Source of the DNA: Branchiostoma floridae
Lineage: Eukaryota; Chordata; Leptocardii; Amphioxiformes; Branchiostomatidae
Length of the DNA: 64,000 nucleotides
Direction: 5' to 3'
NCBI RefSeq assembly: GCF_000003815.2
Contig: NC_049992.1
Span: forward strand, 19,114,589-19,178,588
Below are positions 47,121 through 59,627 of this stretch, one piece after another (position 1 is the first letter of the stretch; each line of letters opens with the position of its first letter). The notes below the pieces were generated by a model. The model saw only the letters and a list, made by a program, of their open reading frames with translations. It ran no database searches and was not told the DNA's origin. Position numbers and translations under genes: made by a program.

Positions 47121-48641
47121 ATTCACAGTACCAACTTGTATTAACAGGTATCCAAATCTAAGGCATAACTTGAATACGTCCGTTCATTCCAAGATTCAAA
47201 GATTCTAATGTCTAATCCTCCGAAAAATGTCTAAACAACTGTTACTTATGTGAAAAGTTTGTAATGAGACGAGAGCCTGGCAAAATAATGTCGGGAAAGG
47301 CATGTTACAAGCTCTGATTGGCTGGCTGGAATCTCAGTGTGTCAATAGCCTGTTTAGGCTATAGGCACACTCAGTGTGTCAATAGCCACAGCGATATAAC
47401 AAAATGATCCTAAATATTATCTATTGCGACTTCTCGTGTGACGTTTTGAGCTGGCGCTCTCCTAAACTCACGTTAGCGTTTTGCTGCGGTCTCGGAAGGC
47501 CTCTCCAACGTTTTGATGACGTCATGGCTACTTATATATTCACATACAATTTATTAGCCTGATTTGGAAATTGTTTCATCTTTATGAATAGCTAATGCAA
47601 TTCTTGTTGCGAGATAATGCACTTGATTTTATGTCACTCCAAATGAATTTGGAATTTTACCATACAAACGCTTCATTTATTCAATGTAACCAAATATTAA
47701 ATGCTTTTAGAACCGACCGCAAACAGAAACAAATACGTAAAATGGACGGTTTAAAATTCAACAGGGATGTACCATTGTCTGCCTGAGCCGTCAAACTTGT
47801 CCATGAGAAGGCGATTTGGAAGGGCCTTATGGAAGAGCAAGGTTAACAGGTCCGTCCGTCCGTCCAAGGAAGAAAGTTGGCGTAAAGCCTTGCCTGGCGG
47901 CAAGGCAAAAAACAACAACAACCGGAGCCTAACCTGTGCTTAGAGAGTAGTGAAGTGCGGATACCCTGGTGTTGGCGCGTGCTGTCACGCCCAGCATGCC
48001 AGAACGATAGACAGCGCTAATCTCCAAGCAGATCTTATGGGGGCATAAGATAGCATCATAAGGCTGGGGAAGAAGTTTAGTCGGCAGAGGAGTTTTATTG
48101 GCCACCGCGAAGTTCAAAAACCCAAGTGAATACGATCAGTAAAGATGCCAAGTTGCAAACAAGAAAACCTGACACAGGAGGTGTTTAGTTAAGCACACTT
48201 TTTATTGCAAAATATACATATACACAACAACCAGACAATATAAAGCGTTGTGTGTGTACAACGCACCTACTGACCTAGTCGATACTTGTCTTCGTCTATT
48301 CCAGCGATCTCTGGGGAAAGCCCCCGCTGTGAACTGGCGCGGCTCGCCGCGTTTGTCCCAGATTCTGGCTCGGAAAGGTTGTAAAACTATCATCCCAGTC
48401 AGTTTTCACGTAAGAGTAACCCGTAGCAGATAAATGACGATAATTTCCTTGGCTGTACTGAAGTGCGGACCCCGTGGTGTTGGCGCGTGCCTCACGCCCC
48501 CCCCCCCCCCATTAGCGCGCATTAAAAACGGCTCACTTTCACCAAGTACTTCACTTCACTTACTGCGCACTAATTCATGGGATCATTGTCTCCGCATCAG
48601 AATCATAAACAATGACACTAGCTCGGAAAGGTTGTAAAACT

Positions 48642-48855
48642 TAGCCTCCTTCACAGGCCTCTCTGGGAAGCTTGGCAATTTTTTTTGGGGGGGGGGGCGT
48701 TAGGTCCATTCCCGATTTTTAACCCGGAATATGCCGGGAAAGGAATATATGCCGGGAAAGGAATATACACCGGAAAGCTTGTACGGGCTAGGCGAAATCG
48801 GCTTCCCCCCAAAAAAATTTGCCAAGCTTCCCAGAAAGGCCGGTGAAGGAGGCTA
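48642..48855. mobile_element. MITE family C with AACT target duplication
   Basis: Ends TAGCCTCCTTCACAGGCC and CCGGTGAAGGAGGCTA, with long inner arms built on GGGAAGCTTGGCAA and its inverse. AACT lies on both sides (48638-48641, 48856-48859). The undisturbed sequence GTAAAACTATCATCC at 48390 and in the left arm is the empty site. Confidence 0.85.
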
Positions 48856-48871
48856 AACTATCATCCCAGCT

Positions 48872-49017
48872 AGTCTCCAAGCAGAGATTGTATCAAAGCT
48901 GCCAAAGGAGTATAGCCGGCCAAAGGGAGATAGCCGGCTAAGGGAGTCAAACGGGCACCGGTGACTTGCCAGCTTTGATACTATTTCTAAGGCACCGTAG
49001 GGTCTGCTTGGAGACTA
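48872..49017. mobile_element. MITE family A copy in the right arm
   Basis: Ends TAGTCTCCAAGCAGA and TCTGCTTGGAGACTA, with inner TTTGATACTATTTCTAAGGC. It interrupts the second copy of the local duplication; the uninterrupted sequence 'catcccagtcag' is at 48393. Confidence 0.78.
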
Positions 49018-50695
49018 CATCCCAGTCAGTTTTCACGTAGGAGTAACCCGTAGCAGATAATTGACCATAATTTCCTTGGCTGTACTGAAGTGCGGACCCC
49101 GTGGTGTTGGCGCGTGCCCTCACGCCCCCCTCATTAGCACGCATTGAAAACGGCTCACTTTCACCAAGTACTTCATTTCACTTACTGCGAACTAATTCAT
49201 GGGGTTATTGTTTCCGCATCAGGATCATAAACAATTACTCAAGTACCTAAAGACAACCTAAGCATTGTCAGAGAATTAAAACTGGATAATGTATTTTGCG
49301 TGATATTGGCATTGTCCCGATATCTTAGTCCCACAAACTAGCGCCCACGTTCCTCAACAGATCGTTGTTGTGCCAAAGTTCAGCCGCTCAGTTTCGAACA
49401 TCCTTTGAAACTAGCTATAGCCTTACACAGCCTAAGTCGGATAGTTCAAATTTATTGTCAGTTACAAAATATACCTTTCATTCCTTTTCCATACATAATA
49501 TCGCCTACCTGATTCCTTATATCCACTTTAATTTATAATGCATTATGTTGCAATGGCTTTGTGCACATAATCTACGTATATGTGTGTAATTGAGTGATCA
49601 TTGCAACTGTTTCCAAAGTTTTCAGTCGTACGTAGCTAGTGTATAAGCGCTAAACCCTAAATCCGTTCTTCAATTTTCAAAACAACAGGTGATTCGACTC
49701 TTCATGGCGAGGAGACATGTGACTGCGGAGGCGCTTGCAACTGTCACACTTTCACGTCAAACAAAGAGGAGAACTGATATTCCAGTAGGTCGCATCAAAG
49801 ATGCTATTCGATCAAAACGTGCGTTCGCTGACGATGTGCCGTCTTGAGTGCCGTTCAAAAGGAATTGAAACCTTTTTCATGGACCGAGACCCCGTGCAGC
49901 AAGATTCTCCAACACGTCACTTACACGCTTTGAATCCTCCCCACTACCACCGATGCCCCGTTCTCGCACACTGTCTAACCGTCCACATTGCAACCTGTAT
50001 ATTACGTCAAGTACATGTGATTTCGGTTTGACTACATTTTTCCACGAACAATACATTCAATGGCTTAATCATATTGTGCTAGGGTACTGCCATATGATAT
50101 TTGTAACACTATAATTCTTGAAATGTGTAATCCAAGATGTAGTGAAGTTGTGATGTCACATGTTGCCAGTAGTCTCTGATTGTTCTTTCTCTCGTGTCCA
50201 TGTTTGACCACTGAGTTTATACCGCAAACGTTTACACATCGAATTGTATCGAACACAAGCTGAACTTGAATCGTTTGATAAGGGCCATGTAGGTTTAGAA
50301 CTTGTGATTAGAGCTATCAGTAACAAACGAATAGCTTGAAATACTTTGCTGACAAATGTGCAACAAGGCATTGCTAAAATACAACCGATGATTAGCCATA
50401 TGATATATACAAGTATAATCAAGCTAAATATAAACTATAAAGGGTCCATCCCTCTGTACATTGCACCATTTGTATTGTAACCAGTAGTTTTACGTCTTCA
50501 GTTGTATAGTTTTGCCTTTTTCCTTGCCAATCAATACACCTAATTGCAATGGACTAAGAGTGCGTAATTTGCGTATGTATGTGTGTGTGATTGCTGATTA
50601 TATTTGCATATTTATATTTATAAAAGATATTAAAGATTTATCCCAGCTACTGACAGGTCGACCGAGCAAACCTTTTGGCTTACCCCAACTACTAG

Positions 50696-51022
50696 CTGGG
50701 CGATCGCCCCCCAACTACTAGCAGGGCGATCGCCCCCAACTACTAGCAGGTCGATCGCCCCCCCAACTACTAGCAGGGCGATCGCCCCCAAGTACTGACA
50801 GGGCGATCGCCCCCAAGTACTGACAGGGCGATTGCCCCCAACTACAGGCAGGGCGACCACCCAAAGCTACCAACAGGGCGATCGCCCCCAACTACCAGCA
50901 GGGCGATCGCCCCCAAGTACTGACAGGGCGATCGCCCCCAACTACAGGCAGGGCGACCACCCAAAGCTACCAACAGGGCGATCGCCCTGGACTACAGGCA
51001 GGGCGATCGCCCCCAAGTATCC
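50696..51022. repeat. GGGCGATCGCCC palindrome cluster, right arm
   Basis: About 13 units, most with a perfect palindrome and four variants (GATTGC, GACCAC, GTCGATCG), spaced 24-30 bp with ACTACTAGCAG or AGTACTGACAG spacers. It is the inverse of the left-arm cluster but has more units, so the array has expanded or contracted since the arms separated. Confidence 0.9.
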
Positions 51023-51539
51023 TTCACTTTTGTGAAATCAAGACGACACGACTGGACAATTCAGACTTTGTACGGGGCAATCGCCCCCACAAGTCACTAT
51101 TCCCAGGATTTGGGTGTCTTGAAAAGTTTCATTCTAATCCAATATGGCTTGATTTTCAAAAAATTTCGCACTGCGTTTTCTGATTTTCAAGTCGAAAAAA
51201 AAGGAATAAAATGGATTTTCCTTTATTATTTTGGATTCTGTTGGACATTTTTGTCGGGCGGGAGGGTGTTGTCTTCCGCGCGCGGCCGGTCGAACTTACG
51301 GTGGTCAAATGCACCAGCAAAATCATCCGCATCCTGTGACTCCAATATTACACATAAACCCTTTCAGTGCTTTAGACTTATATTCTATATTTACCCATTG
51401 AAACAACGCTAATATGATAACGCTGTACTTTTGTATGCAAAACTTGTGAAACACAATCTTCAATACAATGTAATATATAGAACATAGGTGGTATTTTCTT
51501 GAAAAAAAAAACAGTCATGACGATTAAAACACACATTGT

Positions 51540-53044
51540 TAACACGAAAATGCAGCAACTTTATTCAGAAAAAGTGAAGAGTGAATTGTATAGTGTTATG
51601 CGTCAGACCAAAGATATTATGTGGTGGTTCCAGAACACATTATTGTATGGGCTAGATCCGTATGGCATACTCGACATAGCAGAAACAAAATGGCCGAAAG
51701 TAGCCATTCAAAGATTAACAATGGAGTTAAGTCAGCGTGTTGTCAATATGTGTTGCTTACTCAGTCTATGGTATAAACAGAAAAAGAAAAACCTGATAAC
51801 ACCACACAAGGCAGGCAAATCATATAAAGACATCCTCTAATCAAGAAAGTTACAGGAAAATCCCTATAACCTATACACTTTACAATTCCCTAAAATAGCA
51901 ACAACTTTTTTTGTTATGCCTTCATTTTGGAGAGACCATCAAACTAAAGCCTTATTTAAAGCTAGTTGTAATATAGTATGGTATATTAGATATAGAATAG
52001 AAACAAAACCTCCAAAAGACCATAGGTATGAAAAACATCTGATGATTAACAAAACAGTTAAATCGGTGTGCTACACATGAACCTTATCATTAAACCTGAC
52101 TCAGTCTATACGTGACACACGAACAAAGAATCACCACTTTATCCCAATCTCTAGAATTTTTAGTGCCTATGTGGGTGGTAAACGTAGTTTGCAAGATAGA
52201 AATATTGCGAAAAATGGTATATCTGTTGCCCCTGTCCAAATCCAATACATTACCACCCAAGAGAAGGCGATATGCCGAAAGTGAAAGCACTAAGGATACT
52301 CTGTAAACTCTGTTCACTAAGATATCAACAATTCTTCTTATTATGCTTCCATTAGGAGACCATCAAACTAAAGCCTTATATACAGGTGATTGTAATATAC
52401 TATGGTATATTTGATATAGAATAGAAACAAAACCTCCAAAATGACCATAAGTATGACAAAAAAGCTACGATTAACAATGCTGTTAATTCAGTGTGTTACA
52501 CATGTATCATTAAACCTTACTCAGTCTACGTAACAATTACCAGTATACAAAGCAATTACCAGTATACAAAGCAATTACCAGTATACAAAGATATGCTCCA
52601 ATATACCATGTGACATTGGGTTTGTTAGGAAACTGCCTATCAGTGACAAAAAATCTGAATTATTACGAGATAAGTTTTTCTTTAAGCCACCGGGTGACAG
52701 CACCGTGTGGAAGGACACAAGCGGGCGGGCTACGGTGGCCTTGTTACCGGGCAGTCACGCTCAACAGGTGGCAAAAATGGAAACCTCGTTTATCCAATAC
52801 CCATTTACCTCAAATATACCGGAAATTCCACTATCAGGACAGAATGAAGAAAAAAAAATTCTCTATTTCTATGCCTCTTCGCCCTCACAGGCCTATAGAA
52901 GTGGGCTATAATCTACAGTAGTAGTAGTTCTTTCTCGAAAGTGCCGAGTGCAGTATGAACAATTTTCGAAACCCTATCGCAAAGGTAACACAAACAGCAT
53001 ACCCATTCAGATGCTATTCATGGAAGCTCTTGTAAAATCCTTCT
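51540..53044. repeat. 3' flank of GTPase unit 1
   Basis: This flank resembles 56340-56810 and 58565-60418, the same position in the other units. It includes a GC-rich piece at 52690-52770 (GACAGCACCGTG...GTGGCCTTG) repeated at 56700 and 59993. Two direct repeats of about 210 bp lie at 51905-52110 and 52328-52535. A 113-codon frame at 51499-51840 is not conserved in the other units. Confidence 0.65.
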
Positions 53045-54368
53045 TTACGAGGTAGTGCACCACGACTCAGGTGCAGGTGGAGCCGGTTTGGCTTTGATAT
53101 TCGGGTCTGTCAGATTCATCCAAATGTTCAGTAACTTTCTGTCGATTTCTGCATTTGGCTTCATGACACGGTAGTCGTCTGGATCAGGCCACGGAGTAAC
53201 GTCCTCGCAGTACAGCGAAGAGATCTTGAATCGCCCCTGGTGGCCTATGAGGTTAAAGGCGGCTTGGGCACCCAGCACGCGTTGCTGAAGATCGTGGGGG
53301 TTGGGGCATTTGTCGACCTTGGTCACCAACACAATGAATGGCACATCTATAGACGTTTAGATGGAAAACAAATTTAAAGACAGTTAAAATCCATACTACC
53401 AACACACTGTCGTTTGAAAGGCAAGAAATTTTGAACTTTTTCAGTATCGATACAGCAATTTATGACCACATTAGTTGCCGTCGCATCTAGCGTTGTATCC
53501 AGTCATAATTTGACGGGCAGAAATTATTTTATACAAATTACAGATGAATGAACATATGAGCTAAGAAAATAAAATGAGTTTTTTTACCGTGCCCTTTCTC
53601 TGCTCCCGACCTGATAGCTTCCACTAGATTGTAGGGAACCATTTTGTCTGCTGACAAGACGAAAACGATCCGGTCAAACGTCATTTGGCGATCTACTCGT
53701 CTAAATTTACTTCTGAGCTGATCCGGGGTTTGATCCATGCATTCGATGACGTTGGTGCCAGATGGTATACGGCCGTCCAGTGTCAGCGAGACGATTGTAG
53801 AGTACACTTCTTCGGTGGCATCTGGAAACCCTGCACAGTCCCAGAAGACGATGTTCTTGTTGTAATCAGGCATTGGATGTGATTCGCCCACCTCATGGCA
53901 ACTGCATGAGGAAAATATGATCTTAATGTTAATTCCTTACACTTCCGGATTAATGCTTGAAAGAAATGAGGAAAGTACAACTGAGGAGAAACCACTTTCA
54001 ATGGAAATTTGCTGATAGAGCATTGCTTCTTAAAAAATGACGGTAACGTGAAACAGCACTGCAACAAAAACGACTTACTTATCATCAAACATGACGAAGC
54101 TTTCCAGGCAACTGGTCACCCGACTTTCGCCGACGAGTCTCTGTGCCATTTCGTGGGTAGAGGCTGTCCGACCGTAGCGCGCGATTTCGTGCCAAGTCCC
54201 AGTGACGGCCATAATCATCGAGTTGATATAGGATGATTTGCCTGAGCCGGGCATACCGACCACAAGGACATTTAACTTTTTTCCAGGCTGGTCGTGGAGT
54301 GTGTGGGTTAGGCGACTTTTTACTCTGTCGCGCAGTTCGTTCAACGACATCCCCTGTGCCTCCGCCAT
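53045..54368 (-). CDS. P-loop GTPase, IFI44-like, copy 1
   Basis: Exons (minus strand) are 54368-54079, 53901-53588 and 53346-53045, giving 301 residues with GT-AG introns. The Walker A/G1 loop GMPGSGKS is at 38-45, G3 DCAG at 118-121 and G4 TKVD at 210-213. The body then includes SSLYCED and LTDPNIKAKPAPPAP, and the C-terminus is WCTTS. The order and spacing fit a TRAFAC-type GTPase. The GSGKSSYINSM start is reminiscent of interferon-induced IFI44 proteins, but that link is tentative. The start MAEAQ is conserved in the other copy, although the frame is open further upstream. A TATATATA motif lies about 40 bp upstream. The C-terminal CTTS has CaaX form but weak aliphatic character. A role in innate defence is only a guess. 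Confidence 0.85.
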
Positions 54369-55303
54369 TTTAACGGAACAAAATTTGCCTAGGTGCAATG
54401 CAATATATATACCGTGAGTTGCTGTGCTCTGAATGCCGAGCGTAGGTGAGCTTAGGAAAGGTGTCGACACCTCATGACCAATAAGCAGACGGCATTGAGT
54501 TCAGCTTCACATGTCAACAGAGTAAACCAATAGCAGACCGGCATAGTTGGTCATACCTCTATTATGTTAATTAGGTACCTTTTCAAGGGATCTATTGAAC
54601 TGCCATACTAATGTATAGGATATCTGCACCAAGCGAAAAATGTAACTATGGTAACGTAGCATTTAACGTAACATTAACGTAACATAACGTACTTTTTCGT
54701 TCAATTGTATTCAGGGTGCAAGTCGTTAGGTAACCCCACTGATTAGCCATCTTGATCAAAGTCTGTGGATCAGCGGGCTCGAACTCAATTGCAATTCTTG
54801 CAATGTCTAAGGTTGGACTGAGTCTCTAGGCAGATTTACCGCTGGCAGTATAAAGTAAAAAGCGGGGCCAAGCAGTGCCCCACCACCACCGGTCGGCCTC
54901 AGCTCGGACATGCTGTAAGGGATTGTATTTGTCATCTCGAATTGTGACGTAAAGCAGGCGGCCCCGTGTAGGAGGGAACTTCAAGTCTTAGCCTCTATCC
55001 TCAAAATATTCACCTGTCAGCAAGTATGCAACGGTAGTTACTCCACTGCTTGCAGACAGTTGATCTCTGGTGTTGTTATGTTAAAAGTCGTGCTCGGCAT
55101 GCAAGCCTATCAGGTGACGGTAGCGTTATAAATTGGTCTTGGATACTAGTATACAAAATAAAAAGAGAAAAGTGTCAGATAGAATCTATATAGTCTTTCG
55201 TCAGGGATCTTTTCCAACAACTGTCCCGAAATGGCACCTGAAAAATCTGGAAAACAGTCTTATTGAAACCCTCAATTGACTGATATGTTGCTACCATGTT
55301 TAA

Positions 55304-56243
55304 CCCTCATCCGACCGTATGGGGTCATTTTTGACCCCAGGCGTATATCTTAATCTGTCATAGCAACATTTTTCATCGGAGAAAAATTTCCTTCCATGAA
55401 TTTGTTTGTATACATGTCTTACAACATCTACCAATTTTTCACCGAGTTTTGTCCATTATTGTAAAAGCTATACCTGAAAGTTTGTGTCTGGTTCGGTGGG
55501 GTCAAAAATGACCCCAGCCAATTATGAATCATTAATTACATAAATATCAAGACATGTCAATGAAATAACAGGCATTCCTCATCATTGCTATTACAGCAAT
55601 ACGTTATAGTTGCTTAGATGATTAAACACCGAATATTTTGAAAGAAATTTAGTATTTTAGTGTAAAACACAGTTTTTCGACATTCTGCATAAATTATGAT
55701 AATACGCACTAATTACCTTTGCTAATGAAAGTGAAAATGTTTCTAATTAATTAAGAAACAATATATGGACATAATGTGCAGAAGGAACTTATAAGAAAGA
55801 TCTCTGCGGGAAAATAGACAAGAGTTATTTTATGTGTGTGTTTCGATGGCGGAATATGGTGCATAATTAAGTAATAAATTCGTTACTTTTCACAAATATT
55901 GTATTTTTTCTTGTTAAATAGCATTATTATGCTATAAGTATTATTGCAGCATCAAAACCTTTGTTTAGAAATCTATAATTCAAAACATTGTTTAAGTAAG
56001 TTTAGTATGGTAGATTTTCAGAGCAAATGTGGTTTCTCCTCATATTCTGCATAAATTATGATAATGAGTAATAACTACTGACACCAAAACTTGTTAAAAT
56101 ATTTTTCATAGATTAGTGAAACAGTAAATACATAGAAATGACAAAATAAGCCAGCAGAAATATGTCTATGAGCAAAAAAAATGGGGTCAAAAATGACCCC
56201 ATACGGTCAGATTCGTCGTAAAAATGTAACGGTCGGATGAGGG
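55304..56243. mobile_element. piggyBac-like non-autonomous transposon
   Basis: Perfect 14-bp inverted ends CCCTCATCCGACCG and CGGTCGGATGAGGG sit between TTAA sites (55300-55303, 56244-56247), the piggyBac signature. The palindrome GGGGTCAAAAATGACCCC (or its inverse form) occurs near each end and once internally at about 55499. The interior is very AT-rich with no open frame. Unit 2 near 58095 shows the empty site ('accatgttgaccatccc'). Confidence 0.88.
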
Positions 56244-56814
56244 TTAACATCCCTGTATTATGTCTTCAGTAGCACTGAATTACAAGGTATTAGACATTGT
56301 TAATTTATCGTGTTACACTATGTAGTATTTATCACACTTTCACCTTGTGGTATGGTACACTTCACATGAAATACGGAAACTAGAAACCTACACAATTACA
56401 AAAAGTAGCCATTCAAATGTTAGCAATGCAGTTGATTCATCTTGGCGTTCAAGCTAGGTTTACATGTTGTAGGCCAGGATCCGTCCAATAACACTAACGT
56501 TATCTAAATTTTAGTATTAAGCTAGTAGTTCAGAGTATGTATTAGATACATAGGGTGCGTACTTCGTTATTTGTTAAAACGTCAACACATCTCAACGTGC
56601 AGCAGATAGGCAAAGTAATGTGTATACTTATTTTTTAATGACTGACCATACGATTATTCAGAAAAGCTCGAGAGTTGACGTGGCGCACAGGCCAAGCGAC
56701 AGCACCGTGCAGAGGGACACAAGCCGGCGGACCGCGGTGGCCTTGCGACCGGGCGCTCATAATTGACAGTTTGCTCATATTTAGAAACCTTGTTCTGTTT
56801 ACGAAAGCCTACAC

Positions 56815-56975
56815 AACGGCCCGTCCTCTGCCTTGATATTCCGGTCAGTCAGACTCATTCAAATATGCAGTTTTTGTCTGTGTCCTTATGCGGCGTCATA
56901 ACACTGGAGTCGTTTTGATCAGGCCACGAAGCAAGCTCCTCACAGTGCAAGCCGGTTTTATTGAACTGGTGGCCC
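56815..56975 (-). pseudogene. Eroded exon 3 of a GTPase (unit 2)
   Basis: The DNA matches exon 3 of the intact copies: 'cagtcagactcattcaaat', a TCATAACAC piece and 'gatcaggccacgaagcaagctcctcacag'. It has many substitutions and small indels and no open frame. Exons 1 and 2 are absent: the sequence passes within about 300 bp to the 5'-flank type seen upstream of the other copies. This is the dead middle member of the array. Confidence 0.75.
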
Positions 56976-56999
56976 CAGGAAACCACTTTTGAACATTGA

Positions 57000-58738
57000 A
57001 CTAAACAGAACTGAAGCAGCATTTCAACTTTTTAGTCAGAAACATCATGACTGAGACCACTGAACTCACTGAGAATGAGGGCGAATTGATCCAATGAGAC
57101 AAGCAGGGGCTACGAAAACTCTAAATCCCCTCACACCGGGAAGTATCGTGAAACGTGCTCAAAGTGCGTCGCTCCTTAAATGGCTTAAAGACGGGACCAC
57201 ATTTTCAAGCTCTATTCGAGTGACGTCCCTAACCGATGATAGACACACATTTTCACTTGAGTAGAGTGAGAAAGTTGGTGTAATGTGAATTTCTTGAGAG
57301 AAGATAGACTCCCTCAACTTCGGGTGAAACACTGCCCAGAGTAGGCCACGTCCAAGCTAAATGTGTCGGTTGATTGGGTTCCAACAAAAACATAACAGAT
57401 TAGTTTTTGCCGTCTGGCTTCATGTTTGCGTGATTGCGTTGAACCCCGTAATTGATGTAGTTTTGACAGATGAACTTTCAATATCAGATGGCGGGGAAGG
57501 TGAACAGAAGGCTCTGATGTCATGGTAGGTCACGTTCCAGCTACATGGGTCAGTGGTCCTCAAAATAATCACCTGGCAATCAGTACATGCAAGGGCGGTT
57601 ACTCCACCGCTTTTGAATAATTGATCTCTGGTGTTGTTTATGTTAAACGTCGTGCTCGTCATGCAAACTTTTACATGGATGTCTCTAACCCCCTATGCCG
57701 TAACCCCTCTAATTCTTAACATCATATAAAAATATAGGACTAAAATAAAAGTCAACAGTATCTGACATAATGGGATTGGTACAACGTTGTTTTAGACATC
57801 TAGAATTATATCACAGTCTGTTGCTGGTGTCGAGTGATTGAATACACGCGTATTTCAAAGTTCTTTTTGTTTGTTATTGATATATATAGTGCCTCAGGCC
57901 CCATTTTACCCATGACCAAAGAACATTGTTTAACTGATATATATGCAAGAAGTGTCATATAAAAGCATTGTTGTATAGCAGGTGAAGCCTACTTGTCTTT
58001 ACTTTATAATGGGGCACTGTCACTAAATAGTACCTGTAAAATCTTAAAAGCAGTCTTTAATGATGCTCTCATTTGACTGATATATTACAACCATGTTGAC
58101 CATCCCTAGATGAGTTGTGTGTTATGGCGTCAGTGGTACTAAATTACTTAGATATTGTTGACGTACATATCATTTGTTTGTCAAGGACGTGAAAGGCAGT
58201 GCCATGAATAACATCTAGCGGTACATGACCAGGGCTTTCAATGGTCAAAAACAGACCTGGAGAAGTATGTACATTTGTACTTAGTAAACTTGGCCGTCTG
58301 AACTTTCTGGCGTTACCACTTGGGAAGTTTTTGCTGAAATATGGTCTACACCAGAGAGGCAAGGTAGGCCATAAAAAGTTCATCCATGCAGCCACATCTG
58401 ATCGCGAACTTGAGCAACTGCACAAAAAAAGCCAACAGCAAAACATGTCACTCGTACTTATAAGGTTATGCTTTTGAAATACGCTCTCCAATACAATAAA
58501 CGGTGGTACAAAATGTATCTGCTTTCAAAACAGACCTGACGACAAAAAACAACAACATGCACAATGGTAACACTAAATTTCATCAACTTTATTCATAACA
58601 AGAAGGGACAATTGGAGTGAATTGCACTAACGCGTTATGCACTATGCCAAATGTCGATAATATAGTATAATGTATAGCTAGATTTTTCATATAGCCAGGT
58701 GGCGTGGACCAATCCGAAGTCCCAATCTACATCTGTTA
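57000..58738. other. Remaining flank of GTPase unit 2
   Basis: 5'-flank-type sequence shared with 54700-55300 and 62100-62890, for example 'ctcaaaataatcacctg' at 57556 and 'gttgatctctggtgttgtt'-like at 57620. An open frame of 78 codons at 58241-58477 has no counterpart in the other units and is not called. Confidence 0.55.
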
Positions 58739-59627
58739 TACCCCTGTCACATTTGGTGAAAATCGATCGGACGGCGATTTTGCGAGCTTACATTTTCGTG
58801 AGTAAGACGTCCGATGTTCTCAATCATCCCGCGATTTTTGGGGATCGCCGGCGATTTTCAGGGATCGTACGATGGTCGCGGTCATCGGATGGCGAACGTC
58901 TGCCCGAATTACGTTTGTTTGCAAATATTGAATTTCTTTAAATGTGAGGGTAGTTCTGACATTGTGGCCCCTGTGGCAGTATGTAGGCTGGTTTTGTGAC
59001 ACACTTTCTTTTCTTGTGTCATTTTTATTATGCCCGCGCATTCCATTCATCCGTTAAAAAGATTCCGACAACGAAATAAGCAACATTAATTGATCTCTTG
59101 CCTTTCTGTGAGGAACGTTTTGTGTTACCTTTTCCGCGTGCAAGCTAGAGGTCATGGGAGGTTCATTATCATAGATTTATTCACCGGCAATCGCACGAGC
59201 CTCGCTTAAATGTGACAGGGACATTTTTTGGGCGACAAAGACTCTCTGAAGATATTAAATTTCATTTCCAAATGTTCATTCAACGAAACCGAAAGAATCA
59301 CTCTGTTTAGAGAAGTCACAAAGTATTACTCCAACTTCCCCACATTGACAGACGAACAGAAAGCTACTTTTCTCTTGAAATCGCAGAACCCACAAATTTT
59401 TGAAAATGTGGGGCTTTTCGTCTCCCTCTGCTTCCAAAAAAGAAGTCAAACCCAACCTGTTTAGAAATAGCCAACACTAGTATTAGATTAGAATATTGTT
59501 TATGACTGTCCATTGTCACTATGTGTATACCATGTACTTGCAATTAGCCCTCGGGCACGAACTTGCAAATAAACTTCTCTATTTAAATAATTAAAATTGG
59601 CCGACCGTATATAATGTGACAGGGGTA
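58739..59627. mobile_element. DNA transposon with TACCCCTGTCACAT ends
   Basis: Inverted ends TACCCCTGTCACAT (58739) and ATGTGACAGGGGTA (59627) delimit 889 bp. A second right-end-like sequence, AAATGTGACAGGGA, at about 59210 suggests the original element was about 480 bp. It has GATCG-rich subterminal repeats, and further DNA with a LINE-like fragment follows. No transposase is present. Confidence 0.65.
59240..59464 (+). mobile_element. LINE-like C-terminal fragment
   Basis: An open frame encodes a short helical sequence (KILNFISKCSFNETERIT...SQNPQIFENVG) and ends FVSLCFQKRSQTQPV with a stop at 59464. The pattern of a conserved FLLKSQNP...VG-F-SLCFQKR tail is like the extreme C-terminus of LINE polyproteins. 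It is nested in the DNA transposon at 58739-59627 and lacks any reverse transcriptase part. Confidence 0.4.

Larger units (their letters stand above)
34863..51242. mobile_element. 16.4-kb block with long inverted arms (unknown type)
   Basis: The left end AACAGAATCCAAAATAAT (34863) is the inverse of the right end at about 51225-51242, and both outer flanks carry GGAC (34859-34862, 51243-51246). Homology between arms runs inward for about 2.9 kb on the left and 4.8 kb on the right, where later insertions and a local duplication add length. The spacer (about 37800-46440) holds coding segments. No transposase, polymerase or integrase is recognisable. It could be a large non-autonomous transposon or an inverted segmental duplication whose 4-bp flanks match by chance. 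Confidence 0.55.
46440..51242 (-). repeat. Right arm of the inverted repeat
   Basis: Inverse copy of 34863-37790. It is longer because about 1.3 kb of other DNA (46600-47930, including a tRNA-like sequence) and a local tandem duplication (48370-48620 repeated at 48621-49240) lie in it. The first of those two copies is closer to the left arm than the second, including a matching run of about 14 G or C bases. Confidence 0.8.

Noticed and set aside
51499-51840. 113-codon open frame before GTPase copy 1
   Set aside because: The DNA is shared with the flanks of the other GTPase units, where the frame is not kept.
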